Numbered from the stretch's first letter, positions 41,452 to 50,553 are shown. The stretch: 64,000 nucleotides of DNA from JBBSBL01 sp046330255 (GCA_046330255.1 JAXLTC010000002.1:930001-994000); one strand, 5' to 3'. A program made the numbers and translations. Notes: a model not told the origin generated them from the sequence alone.

Positions 41452-42102
41452 ATGCTCGCTCGCATGTTCCGGCGGCGTCCGTCGGCGGCCATCGTCATCG
41501 CCTGCCTGGCCCTGCTCGTCGCGCTCGGCGGCACGGCGGGCGCGGACCCGATCGGCGAGATCTCGCGCCTGATCTCGGGCAGCCAGATCAAGAAGAACTC
41601 GATCCGCGGCAACCGACTGATGCGCGGCACGATCACCGGTCGCGAGATCAACGAGCGCCGGATCGGCACCGTCCCGCGCGCCGCGCGCGCACAGAGCGCG
41701 CTGAACGCGGACCTGGTGGGCGCGATGGCGGTGCGCAGGCTGTTCTTCCGCGCGGCTCCGGGAGCGCCGCCGGTCCAGGTCTTCAGCGGCGCGGGCCTGA
41801 CGCTCTTCGCCAGTTGCTCAGCCGCCGGGAAGCCGGTGCTGCGCGCCACGACCGCCGTGAACGGATCGACGATCACGGTCCTGCGGACCGGCACGACGAG
41901 CGGCGCGGCGCAGACCGCCGGCACCAAGGCGTTCAACGTGGGCGCATCCATCACGGTCCTCGGCGCGTCCGACAACGGCGCCGGCACGCTCGCCTACGCG
42001 CGCCCGGACGGGGCGGTCGCGACCGTCAGCCTCGGATACGCGGACTCCCCGTCGGCCGGCGGCGCGTTCTGCACGATCGCCGGGACGGCCGTGCACTCGT
42101 AG
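41452..42102 (+). CDS. Exported surface protein of a lineage-specific family
   Basis: A 216-aa protein of unknown function. Residues 10-31 are a signal or anchor (SAAIVIACLALLVALGGTAGA). Then comes a segment typical of a large family in this lineage: ISGSQIKKNSIRGNRLMRGTITGREINERRIG, in which short basic/polar repeats (QIKxxSI, xIxGxEI) form a probable beta-solenoid-like stretch. The C-terminal half is a beta-rich domain with two Cys (FASCSAAGK, AFCTIAG). An unusually strong ribosome site (GGGGAGGAAG) precedes ATG 41452. Family membership is from memory of such proteins, not from a search. Confidence 0.78.
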   Translation: MLARMFRRRPSAAIVIACLALLVALGGTAGADPIGEISRLISGSQIKKNSIRGNRLMRGTITGREINERRIGTVPRAARAQSALNADLVGAMAVRRLFFRAAPGAPPVQVFSGAGLTLFASCSAAGKPVLRATTAVNGSTITVLRTGTTSGAAQTAGTKAFNVGASITVLGASDNGAGTLAYARPDGAVATVSLGYADSPSAGGAFCTIAGTAVHS

Positions 42103-42206
42103 GCGCGCACCGGGCGGGCGCCGCGAACGACGGGCATCGAGGGAGGAGCGGGGCGGGACCGCGCCACCGGCGCATCGCGTCCGGGCTGGTTGTCGCCGGA
42201 CGACAG

Positions 42207-42995
42207 CTACCTGGGATCGGTTGCCTGACCGGCGTTCTCGGCGTGGATGCGGCGCTGCTCGCGCGTGCGCCGGCCCTCCGGGAGGGGAACGCCGGCGCCG
42301 CCCGACTCGAGCGCGTCGAGGTAGGCGAGGTCCTGCTCGAGGATCTCGGCGGCGCGCGCGGAATCGATCGGGCCTCCGTGGCCGGGGATCACGGTGGAGG
42401 CCTCGGCCACCAGCGGCTCGAACCGGCGCAGCGTCGCGCGGTAGGCGCCGATCGAGCCGCCGGGCGAGATCATCGGGATCTCGACCGGCGAGAGGTAGTC
42501 GCCGCAAGCGAGCACTCCCGCCCAGGGGATCTCGATCGCCATCCCGTCAGCGGTGTGACCGTCGGCGGGGTGCAGGCGCAGCTCCCCGGAGCCGATCTCG
42601 ACCACGCCCGGCACCGGCAGGGCCTGCGCGCCGGGCAGCGACAGCGGCGCCGGACGGGAGACGTACCACACGTCGTCGAAGTCGTCGCGCAACTCGCGCT
42701 GCGCCGCGCCCGGCTCAGCGGCCAGCCGCGCCGCGCTCGTCTCCGCCACGGCCAGGGACGCCTCGGGGAAGGCGTACCGGCCCAGCACGTGGTCCCAGTC
42801 CACGTGCGTCACAAGCAGGCCCCGCACGGCGAAGCCGGCCTCGCGCGCAAGCGCCGGCAGCGCCTCCAGCTCGTCGGGCAGGATCGGGCAGTCGATCAGG
42901 AACGCCTCGCCGGCCGAGCGCACCAGCACGCCGGACGCCTTCCACGCGGCCGAGGTCACGACCACGACGTCCTCGTGGAGCGCGACCGCGCGCAC
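42207..42995 (-). CDS. Metallo-beta-lactamase-fold hydrolase
   Basis: A 262-aa MBL-fold protein. The metal motif normally HxHxDH reads HVDWDH here (THVDWDHVLG), so the second His is Asp. Other ligand positions are kept: HPADGHTADGM, VLACGDYLS and VIPGHGGPID. The core resembles glyoxalase II/lactonase-like hydrolases; the altered ligand suggests a different metal pair or substrate. GTG 42995 is 13 bases after the stop of the HAD gene, so it is the second gene of that operon. Confidence 0.85.
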   Translation of the reverse strand: MRAVALHEDVVVVTSAAWKASGVLVRSAGEAFLIDCPILPDELEALPALAREAGFAVRGLLVTHVDWDHVLGRYAFPEASLAVAETSAARLAAEPGAAQRELRDDFDDVWYVSRPAPLSLPGAQALPVPGVVEIGSGELRLHPADGHTADGMAIEIPWAGVLACGDYLSPVEIPMISPGGSIGAYRATLRRFEPLVAEASTVIPGHGGPIDSARAAEILEQDLAYLDALESGGAGVPLPEGRRTREQRRIHAENAGQATDPR

Positions 42996-43008
42996 CGGCG
43001 CCGCCTCC

Positions 43009-43701
43009 TCAGGCGGCGCCCAGCAGCTTCGCCGCCTCGCGCAGGTTCGGAACCTCGGCGTCCGGCTTGCGCTGCCCCGGCCCGAGCTCCTCCTTGTGGC
43101 GGTTCACCCAGACCACGGGGATCTTCAGCTTCAGGCACGGGTCGACGTCGTGGTAGTAGCTCTGCGCCACGTGCACCCAGCCGCGCTTGCCGCCGATCCG
43201 CCGCTCGAACTCCTTGAAGTGCGCCGGATCCGGCTTGTAGGAGCGCACCTGCTGCGCGGTGACGACGAGGTCGAAGTCGAGCGGCATGTGCCGGCGGGTC
43301 AGCCCCAGCAGCTTGTCGTCGATGTTCGAGATCAGGCCCGTCCTGTAGGTCTTCGCGAACTTCGCGAGCGTCGGGTTGGTCTCGCGGAACGGGCGCCATC
43401 GCTCGACGGAATCGGGCAGGAAGCCCGAGCGCGACGGCTCCAGCGGCCAGCCCAGGCGCTCGGCGATCTCGACCGCCGTGCGGCGCAGGACCTCGGCGTA
43501 GAGCTCGTAGCTCCCGGCCTGGATCTTCTGCTGGATCTCGTGGAAGAGCGGGATCAGCTCGTCGCGCTCGATCGTGAAGCCGTCCCGCTGCGCCTCGTCG
43601 GTGAACGCCTCGTAGGCCCCGGTCTCCCAGTCGATCAGGGTGCCGTAGACGTCGAACGTGATGAAGGTCGGCTTCTTCGGGATGGCCATCGGGGCGGGCA
43701 T
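43009..43701 (-). CDS. HAD hydrolase, (S)-2-haloacid dehalogenase type II family
   Basis: A 230-aa type II haloacid dehalogenase-like enzyme. Motif I is ITFDVYGTLIDWE with the nucleophile Asp. Motif II is LISNIDD (Ser/Asn), motif III Lys is in VRSYKPDP, and motif IV is HVAQSYYHDVDPCLK. Whether it acts on haloacids or a phosphate substrate is not certain. ATG 43701 or the in-frame ATG at 43689 may be used. It leads the two-gene minus-strand operon and is divergent from sucC. Confidence 0.87.
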   Translation of the reverse strand: MPAPMAIPKKPTFITFDVYGTLIDWETGAYEAFTDEAQRDGFTIERDELIPLFHEIQQKIQAGSYELYAEVLRRTAVEIAERLGWPLEPSRSGFLPDSVERWRPFRETNPTLAKFAKTYRTGLISNIDDKLLGLTRRHMPLDFDLVVTAQQVRSYKPDPAHFKEFERRIGGKRGWVHVAQSYYHDVDPCLKLKIPVVWVNRHKEELGPGQRKPDAEVPNLREAAKLLGAA

Positions 43702-43757
43702 GATGCCACGCGGCGGCCGCGCGCCGCTGCGCGGGGCGGGCGCCCACGGCCGTCAGA

Positions 43758-43763
43758 TAGAGT
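43758..43763 (+). promoter_or_regulatory. Putative -10 box TAGAGT for sucCD
   Basis: TAGAGT is 12 bases before ATG 43776, without a Shine-Dalgarno. Confidence 0.4.
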
Positions 43764-43775
43764 GCCGCGCCGCCG

Positions 43776-44914
43776 ATGGACCTGCTCGAGTACCAGGGCA
43801 AGCAGCTCTTCGCCCGCCACGGGATCCCGGTGCCCGAGGGGCGGCACGCCGCCGACGTCGAGACCGCGGTCGCCGCGGCCGAGGAGATCGGCTTCCCGTG
43901 CGTGGTCAAGGCCCAGGTGCAGATCGGCGGCCGGGGCAAGGCGGGCGGCATCAAGGTGGCGAAGGACCGCGACGAGGCGCGGGCGCACGCGGAGGCGATC
44001 CTCGGAATGGACATCCGCGGGCTGACCGTCCGCGAGCTCTGGATCGAGGCCGCCAGCGACATCGCCGCCGAGTACTACGCGTCGATCGTCTTCGACCGCT
44101 CGGCCAAGGCGCCGCTGCTGATGCTCTCGACCAGGGGCGGGATGGACATCGAGGCGGTGGCCGAGGAGGACCCCGGGGCGATCGCCCGCCTGCACGTGGA
44201 CCCGCTGCTCGGCTTCCAGGACTTCCACGGCCGCCGGCTCGCCTTCGAGGCCGGCGTCGACGCCGACGTGGTCCGCCCGATCGGCGCGATGCTCGCCCGC
44301 CTCTACGACGCGTTCACCGGCGAGGAGGCGATGCTCGTCGAGGTCAACCCGCTGATCGTGACCGCCGAGCGCGAGGTCGCGGCGCTCGACGCGAAGGTCA
44401 CGCTCGACGACTCGAGCCTCTTCCGCCACCCCGACAACGCCGCACTGCGCAACCCTTCGGCGGAGGACCCGCAGGAGCGGATGGCGCACGAGCGCGGCCT
44501 GACCTACGTGAAGCTCGACGGCAACGTCGGGATCCTCGGCAACGGCGCCGGGCTGGTGATGTCCACGCTCGACGTCGTCGCCCAGGCGGGCGGCGAGCCC
44601 GCCAACTTCCTAGATGCCGGCGGCGGCTCGAAGGCCGAGGCGATCACCCAGGCGGTCGAGGTGATCCTCTCCAACGAGAGCGTCACCGCGGTGCTGTTCA
44701 ACATCTTCGGCGGCATCACGCGCTGCGACGAGGTCGCGAAGGGGCTGATCGAGGCCTTCGCGCAGATCAAGCCGACGGTGCCGTTCGTCGTGCGGCTCGA
44801 CGGCACCAACGACGTCGAGGGCCGGCGCCTGCTCGCGGAGGCCGACCTGCCGAACGTGCACACCGAGGCGACGATGCTCGGGGCGGCGCAGAAGGTCGTG
44901 GAGCTCGCGGGCTG

Positions 44915-44915
<1 letters not shown>
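43776..44915 (+). CDS. sucC: Succinyl-CoA synthetase (ADP/GDP-forming) beta subunit
   Basis: Forms succinate and ATP/GTP from succinyl-CoA with SucD in the TCA cycle. The 379-aa protein has the ATP-grasp N-terminus MDLLEYQGKQLFARHGIPVPEG, KAQVQIGGRGKAGGIK, and LVEVNPLIVT. The C-terminal flavodoxin-like ligase domain has KLDGNVGILGNGAGLVMSTLD, ANFLDAGGGS and FNIFGGITRCDEVA. Its TGA overlaps the sucD ATG by one base. Confidence 0.97.
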
Positions 44916-45796
<881 letters not shown>

Positions 45797-45807
45797 GCTC
45801 GGGCGCA

Positions 45808-46155
45808 GTGCCGGACGCGCCGCCACCCACCGACCTGGCCGCGATCCTCGCCGAGCTCGACCGCCGCCTGCGCGAGCTCGAGGAGGAGCTCGCGGCGGTG
45901 GGCGCTCCCCGGCCCGCGACCGTGCCGGAGCCCGAGGCCGCCGTCCCGCCACCGCCGACCGCGGCCGCCCCCGCCGGCGAGCCCCCGCCCGCCGCCGAGC
46001 CCGCGAGCCCGTCCGCGCCCTTCGAGGACCCGGACGCGGCGCTCGCATCGATCCGTGCTGCCGTGCCGAACCGGGTCGAGGTCGTGGCGCGCGCGCCGGA
46101 CGCGCTCGTGCTGCGCGTCGAGCTCGACGCCCAGGACGAGGACGACGGGCGCTAA
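45808..46155 (+). CDS. Small coiled-coil protein of unknown function
   Basis: A 115-aa protein directly after sucD. Residues 8-32 form an acidic/basic heptad helix (DLAAILAELDRRLRELEEEL). A Pro/Ala-rich linker follows, and the last 45 residues are a small compact segment (DAALASIRAAVPNRVEVVA, then ALVLRVELDAQDED). Codon and residue use look real, and the aminotransferase begins 12 bases later. I do not recognise a family. Confidence 0.6.
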   Translation: MPDAPPPTDLAAILAELDRRLRELEEELAAVGAPRPATVPEPEAAVPPPPTAAAPAGEPPPAAEPASPSAPFEDPDAALASIRAAVPNRVEVVARAPDALVLRVELDAQDEDDGR

Positions 46156-46158
46156 CGT
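46153..46158 (+). promoter_or_regulatory. Putative -10 box TAACGT for the aminotransferase
   Basis: TAACGT is 9 bases before ATG 46168 and overlaps the stop of the preceding gene. Confidence 0.45.
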
Positions 46159-46167
46159 GTCGGCGCG

Positions 46168-47265
46168 ATGTCCGACGGCCTGATCTCCTTCGCCCGCGGC
46201 GCCCCCTCGCTCGACATCGTCGACGTCGACGGCTTGCGCGCCGCCGCCGACGAGGCGTTCCGCTCCGACCCGGGCGGGGTCGTCGGCTACGGGACCTCGA
46301 TCGGCTACCCGCCGCTGCGCGAGTGGATCGCCACCCGGCACGGGGTCGCGCCCGAGCAGGTGATCGTCACCAACGGCTCGATGCAGGCCGACGCGTTCCT
46401 GTTCGAGCTGCTCGTCGAGGCGGGCGACGGCGTGGTCGTCGAGCGCCCCACCTACGACCGCACGCTGCTCTCGCTGCGCGCGCGCGGCGCCGACGTCGTG
46501 GCGGTGGAGCTCGAGCCGGACGGCATCGACACGGCCGCGCTCGGGTCGCTGCTCGCCGGCGGACTCGAGCCGAAGCTCGCCCACGTGATCCCCAACTTCC
46601 AGAACCCGGCCGGGCACACCCTGTCGCTCGCCAAGCGCGAGCGCCTGCTGGCGCTCGCTCGCGAGCACGGCTTCCTGATCTTCGAGGACGACCCCTACGG
46701 CGAGCTGCGCTTCGCGGGCGAGAGCCTCCCGACCATGCTCTCGCTCGACGCGGGCGGGGGCGACGTCGCCTACGCCTCGTCGTTCTCCAAGACCGTCTGC
46801 CCGGGCATCCGCGTCGGCTACCTGGTCGGGCCGGAGGCGCTGATAGACCGGGTGCGCCGGCTCGCCACGAGCACCTACATCTCGCCCAGCATGGTCTCGC
46901 AGGCGATCGTCAACGCGTTCTGCCGCAGCGGCGCGCTCGAGCGCTCGATCGAGACGGTCCGCGCCGCGCTCGAGCAGCGCGCCTCGATGCTCTGCGCGGC
47001 GCTCGAGCGCGAGCTTCCGGCGGCCGAGATCGTGCCGCCGCAGGGGGGCTACTTCCTCTGGGTCCGGCTTCCGGGCGCCGACGCCGGCGCGCTGCTCGAG
47101 GCAGCCGCGGAGCGCGGCGTCGCGATCGTCAAGGGCACGGACTTCATGCTCGAGGGCGGCCAGGACAGCTTCCGCCTCGCCTACTCGGGTGTTACCCCCG
47201 AGCAGATCGACGCCGGGGTCGCGCGCCTCGCCGAGGCGGCGCACTCGCTGGGCGTTCCGGCCTGA
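46168..47265 (+). CDS. PLP-dependent aminotransferase, class I/II (AAT-like, 2-aminoadipate type)
   Basis: A 365-aa fold-type I aminotransferase. GYGTSIGYPPLREWIA and VIVTNGSMQADAF bind PLP phosphate; VIPNFQNPAGHTLS and FLIFEDDPYGELRF contain the Asn and Asp/Tyr contacts. The Schiff-base Lys is in YASSFSKTVCPGIRVGYL, and the carboxylate Arg is in DSFRLAYS. The sequence most resembles the LysN/MocR-like aminotransferase group that acts on 2-aminoadipate, aromatic or branched-chain amino acids. Standalone transcription is likely from the TAACGT box. Confidence 0.9.
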   Translation: MSDGLISFARGAPSLDIVDVDGLRAAADEAFRSDPGGVVGYGTSIGYPPLREWIATRHGVAPEQVIVTNGSMQADAFLFELLVEAGDGVVVERPTYDRTLLSLRARGADVVAVELEPDGIDTAALGSLLAGGLEPKLAHVIPNFQNPAGHTLSLAKRERLLALAREHGFLIFEDDPYGELRFAGESLPTMLSLDAGGGDVAYASSFSKTVCPGIRVGYLVGPEALIDRVRRLATSTYISPSMVSQAIVNAFCRSGALERSIETVRAALEQRASMLCAALERELPAAEIVPPQGGYFLWVRLPGADAGALLEAAAERGVAIVKGTDFMLEGGQDSFRLAYSGVTPEQIDAGVARLAEAAHSLGVPA

Positions 47266-47289
47266 GCGCCTCCCGGCGCCGGTCGCCGC

Positions 47290-48003
47290 TCAGCGCCCGT
47301 AGCGCTCGCGGCCGATCACCAGTTGCTCGGGCAGCGCGGTGCGGGGCGGCGGCGACGGGTCGGCGGTCACTGCCACGGTCTCGGCGACGCTGCGCGTGAT
47401 CGCGTGGCTCCCGCGCTCGCTCACGACGACCACCTCGCCGTCGCGGGGCTCCGAGACGACTCCCTCGAGGCCGGGCTCGAGGCCCGCCGCCTTGAGGTAG
47501 TGCAGCAGGTCCTCCGCCTCGTTCTCGAACCGCAGGATCCGGACCTTGGCGCCCGCCTCGCAGTCCGCCAGCGGGACGCCCTCGACGCGGTTGCCGACCT
47601 CGATCGGGTGCCCGTGGGGGCAGGTCTTCGCGTCGCCGACAGCCCTGCGCACGTAGGCCTCGAACGCCGGCGACATCGCGTGCTCCATGCGCTCGGCCTC
47701 CTCGTGGACGTCGTCCCACGGCACGCCCACGACGTCGGTCAGGAAGCGCTCGATCAGCCGGTGGCGGCTGACGATCGCCTCCGCGTGCTCCCGTCCGCTG
47801 CCGGTGAACGAGATCGAGCGGTCCTCGCCGCGGGTCACGTACCCGTCGCGCTCGAGGCGACCGATCATCTCGTGCACGGTCGGCGGGGAGAGCTGCATCG
47901 CTCGCGCGAGGTTGGCGCCGGTCATCGGCAGCCCCGCCTCGAACAGCCAGAACAGGGTCTGGAGGTACTCCTCCTCGGCGTCGGTGGCGTGCGCCTCGGA
48001 CAC
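47290..48003 (-). CDS. DtxR/MntR-family metal-dependent repressor with manganese-type ligands
   Basis: A 237-aa regulator. Residues 8-70 form the winged HTH (EEYLQTLFWLFEAGLPMTG, LSPPTVHEMIGRLERDGYV). Residues 75-140 are the dimerisation and metal domain, and residues 160-237 are an SH3/FeoA-like tail. Predicted metal ligands are Glu12, His81, Glu104, Glu107 and His108 (VHEEAERMEHAMS). DtxR has Met10 and Cys102 where Glu12 and Glu104 are here, while MntR has Asp8 and Glu99, so manganese sensing is likelier than iron. GTG 48003 is 6 bases after TACGAT. Confidence 0.88.
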   Translation of the reverse strand: MSEAHATDAEEEYLQTLFWLFEAGLPMTGANLARAMQLSPPTVHEMIGRLERDGYVTRGEDRSISFTGSGREHAEAIVSRHRLIERFLTDVVGVPWDDVHEEAERMEHAMSPAFEAYVRRAVGDAKTCPHGHPIEVGNRVEGVPLADCEAGAKVRILRFENEAEDLLHYLKAAGLEPGLEGVVSEPRDGEVVVVSERGSHAITRSVAETVAVTADPSPPPRTALPEQLVIGRERYGR

Positions 48004-48009
48004 GCGGGC

Positions 48010-48015
48010 ATCGTA
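48010..48015 (-). promoter_or_regulatory. Putative -10 box TACGAT for the MntR-like gene
   Basis: Minus-strand TACGAT is 6 bases before GTG 48003. Confidence 0.4.
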
Positions 48016-48067
48016 GCGCCGGCCGATCCCGCGCCGGATAGCACCGCGCCGTGCGGATCGAGCGGGC

Positions 48068-48587
48068 ATGCCCGTGACCGCCGGGAGCGCCACGGAGGCG
48101 CGGTCCTCGACGGCACGGTGGAGCAGGGATGCCGCGCTGCTTGCGGTCGTCGTGGCGACGGCCGTCGCGCTGGCGTTGCGCTGGATCGGCTTCGACCAGA
48201 GCCTCTTCGGCGACGAGCAGCTCACGCGCTACGCGACCGCGGACGGGGTCGGCGGCGTGCTCGGGAGGCTCGGCCGCTTCGAGCAGAACCCGCCGCTCTA
48301 CTTCTGGCTGGCCGCCGCCGCCCGCCACCTCGGCGCGGTCGAGTGGCTGCGGCTGCCGTCGCTGCTGGCGAGCGTGGCGGCGGTCCCGCTGACCTACGCG
48401 CTCGGACGGCCTCACCGCGGGCGCCCGGCCGGGAGCACGCCCGGCCGGGCGTGCGCCCGGCCGCTTCGAGGCGCCCGCGCCCCCGCCGGGCCTCGGCGCG
48501 CGGCGCGTCGCGCGGCGCGTCTTCCCGGGATTCGCGGACCTGGTCGCCGACGAGTACGTCTTCCCCCGGCGGCGGGCCGGCGGCTAG
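48068..48587 (+). pseudogene. Remnant of a GT39/ArnT-like membrane glycosyltransferase
   Basis: The first 115 codons from ATG 48068 encode the N-terminus of a GT-C mannosyltransferase-like protein: a first helix (ALLAVVVATAVALALRWIG), the catalytic acidic loop FDQSLFGDEQLTRY, NPPLYFWLAAAARHLG and a second helix region. After about 48412 the frame becomes Arg/Pro noise, while a different frame gives a plausible C-terminus (FPGFADLVADEYVFPRRR, stop at 48585-48587). About 300 residues usually found between are missing. The junction holds three copies of a CCCGGCCG core at 16-base spacing. I read this as an internal deletion plus frameshift. Confidence 0.6.
48424..48463. repeat. 16-base-period palindromic repeats at the deletion junction
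   Basis: CCCGGCCGGG occurs at 48424-48433 and 48440-48449, and CCCGGCCG at 48456-48463, so the copies are exactly 16 bases apart. The core is self-complementary and could form hairpins or promote slippage and deletion. Confidence 0.55.
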
Positions 48588-48594
48588 GGCGACG

Positions 48595-49506
48595 TCAGGC
48601 CGCCAGCCGCCGCTCGATTGCGGCGAGCCGCTCCTCGGCAACCGCGACGAGCGCGCGACCCGCCGCCGACAGCGGCGAGTCCCGGCGCGAGACGAACGCG
48701 AAGGTGTCGAACAGGGGGTCCGCAAACGGTGCGGTCAACAGCCGCGCGGGGAAGCGCACCGCCGACGCGACGGCGCGTCCGACGTAGGTGTCGCCGTAGC
48801 CGCGCGCGGCGAGCTCGATGGCCGGCCCGATGTGCTCGACCTCGATCGCCGGCTCCAGCCGCACGCCGGCGCGCTGGGCGCGGTCGGCGAGCTGGCGGCG
48901 CGTCGGGTCGTCGCTTCCCCAGCGCGCGTCGTAGAGGATGAGCGGCGCCTGCGCCATGCGCTCGATCGTGACCGGACCCGCCGCGCGGGAGGGCTCGGCG
49001 CTCGCGTAGAGGACCTCGTCGCTCATCACCGGCCGCACGTCGAGCCCGCGGTCGTCGATCGGCAACACGATCAGCCCGACCTCCATCTCACCCTCCCGCA
49101 CGGCATCCGCCACCTCGGAGCTGTTGAGGCCGAGCACCCGCAGACGCACGTTAGGGTGGCGGCGGCGGAACAGCGCGGCCAGGGACGGCAGCAGGTACTC
49201 CGGCGCCGACCCGAATGTGCCGAAGGTCGCGACGCCGCCCTCCAGTTCGCGGACCTCCGCCACCGAGGCCCGCGCCCGCTCGACGGCGCCGATGGCGGCC
49301 TCCGCCTGGGGGCGCAGCGCGAGCCCGGCCTCGGTCAGGGCGACCCCGCGCCCGAGGCGCGCGAACAGCGCCGTGCCGAGCTCGACCTCGAGGCGCTTCA
49401 CCTGATCCGACAGCGTCGGCTGCGACAGGTGCAGCGCCTGGGCGGCGGCGCTGAAGCTGCCCAGGCGGGCCGCGGCGAGGAAGTAGCGGAGCTGCTGAAG
49501 TGTCAT
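48595..49506 (-). CDS. LysR-family transcriptional regulator
   Basis: A 303-aa LysR regulator. The N-terminal HTH has LQQLRYFLAAARLGSFSAAAQALHLSQPTLSDQVKRLE split over residues 3-40. The effector-binding domain follows from about residue 90 (FGTFGSAPEYLLPSLAALF). ATG 49506 has TAGTCT 6 bases upstream. It is divergent from the EamA transporter gene with 72 bases between starts, the usual LysR arrangement, so the transporter is its likely target. Confidence 0.92.
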   Translation of the reverse strand: MTLQQLRYFLAAARLGSFSAAAQALHLSQPTLSDQVKRLEVELGTALFARLGRGVALTEAGLALRPQAEAAIGAVERARASVAEVRELEGGVATFGTFGSAPEYLLPSLAALFRRRHPNVRLRVLGLNSSEVADAVREGEMEVGLIVLPIDDRGLDVRPVMSDEVLYASAEPSRAAGPVTIERMAQAPLILYDARWGSDDPTRRQLADRAQRAGVRLEPAIEVEHIGPAIELAARGYGDTYVGRAVASAVRFPARLLTAPFADPLFDTFAFVSRRDSPLSAAGRALVAVAEERLAAIERRLAA

Positions 49507-49511
49507 AGGGA

Positions 49512-49543
49512 TAGACTATGGGTTCTCCAGGAAATCCAGTCTA
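49512..49543. promoter_or_regulatory. Candidate LysR operator
   Basis: TAGACT (49512-49517) and AGTCTA (49538-49543) form an inverted repeat with a 20-base spacer between the divergent LysR and EamA genes. The left half also contains the LysR gene's own -10 box (minus strand TAGTCT, 49518 to 49513). Confidence 0.4.
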
Positions 49544-49564
49544 CCGCGAGGGCGGGTCGGGCCC

Positions 49565-49570
49565 TACCGT
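49565..49570 (+). promoter_or_regulatory. Putative -10 box TACCGT for the EamA transporter
   Basis: TACCGT is 8 bases before ATG 49579. Confidence 0.45.
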
Positions 49571-49578
49571 GGAGCGCG

Positions 49579-50553
49579 ATGACCAGATCCGAGCGACACG
49601 GGCTCGCCTTCTGCGCGATCGCCGCGACCGGCTTCGGCGCGATGGCCGTCCTCGCCAAGCTCGCCTACCGGGCCGGCGTCGACCCGGTCACCCTGCTGGC
49701 CGTCCGCTTCGCGCTCGCCGCCGCGCTGCTGTGGGCGCTGGCCGCGCGCGCGGGCGGCGTCGCGCGCCCGGCGCGGCGCGCGATCGCCGGTGGTCTCGCG
49801 CTCGGCGGCGTCCTCTACGCGACCGAGGCCGGGCTCTTCTTCGCGTCCCTCACGCGCCTCGACGCCTCCGTCGCGGCGCTGGTGCTCTACGTCTACCCCG
49901 CCCTGGTGGTGGCGGGCGCAATCGCGCTGCGGCGCGAGCGCCTCACGCGCAGGCGCGCGGCCGCGCTGGGGGTCGCGCTCACCGGCGTGGCGCTCGTCCT
50001 GGTCGGCGGCACCGGGGTGGCGATCGACCCGCTCGGCGCGACGCTCGCCCTGTGCGCCGCGCTCGGGTACACGGGTTACATCCTGGCCGCCGAGTACCTC
50101 GGCCGCGGGCTCGATGCCCGGCGCCTGGCCGCCCTGCTCTGCACCGGAGCCGCGATCACGTTCACGCTCGTCGGCATCGGCACGGGCCGGCTCGATCTGT
50201 CCCTCACCGTGGCCGGCTGGGGCTGGGTCGCGGCGCTCGCGCTCGTCTCCACGGTGATCCCGATCACCGCGTTCCTCGCGGGCATGGAGCGGGTCGGCTC
50301 CGGGCGCGCGAGCATCCTCTCGACGATCGAGCCGCCCGTCACCGTCGGGCTCGCGCTGCTCGCGTTCGGCGAGCGACTCGCGCCGGCGCAGCTCGCCGGC
50401 GGCGTGCTGGTGGTGGCCGCGGTCGCGCTCACGATCCCGGGGCTGCGCGTGCTGCCGCGCCTGCGCGTGGCGCTAGCCTCCCGCCGCGATGGCGCTGCCG
50501 CTCAGCCCTCCCCTGAAGCCCCAGCTGGCGCGCTCGGCGAGATCGCTGCCTGA
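49579..50553 (+). CDS. EamA-family (DMT superfamily) transporter
   Basis: A 324-aa membrane protein with ten hydrophobic segments in two EamA halves: the first starts LAFCAIAATGFGAMAVLAKLAY, the second near LGATLALCAALGYTGYILAAEYL. Such proteins export metabolites or amino acids. The start is ATG 49579, placed by the TACCGT box; the open frame extending back to 47323 is antisense to LysR. The last 65 bases overlap the start of the DNA ligase gene. Confidence 0.9.
   Translation: MTRSERHGLAFCAIAATGFGAMAVLAKLAYRAGVDPVTLLAVRFALAAALLWALAARAGGVARPARRAIAGGLALGGVLYATEAGLFFASLTRLDASVAALVLYVYPALVVAGAIALRRERLTRRRAAALGVALTGVALVLVGGTGVAIDPLGATLALCAALGYTGYILAAEYLGRGLDARRLAALLCTGAAITFTLVGIGTGRLDLSLTVAGWGWVAALALVSTVIPITAFLAGMERVGSGRASILSTIEPPVTVGLALLAFGERLAPAQLAGGVLVVAAVALTIPGLRVLPRLRVALASRRDGAAAQPSPEAPAGALGEIAA
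50474..50479 (+). promoter_or_regulatory. Putative -10 box TAGCCT inside the EamA gene, for LigC
   Basis: TAGCCT is 9 bases before ATG 50489 and lies within the last codons of the transporter gene, so LigC may have its own leaderless transcript. Confidence 0.45.

Noticed and set aside
48068..48787. Intact 239-aa gene for a membrane glycosyltransferase
   Set aside because: Only the first 115 residues look like GT39; the remainder is frame-shifted noise running into the antisense of the LysR gene.
47323..50553. 1076-codon plus-strand frame ending in the EamA transporter
   Set aside because: The first 750 codons are antisense to the MntR-like and LysR genes; a -10 box and ATG at 49579 give the real start.
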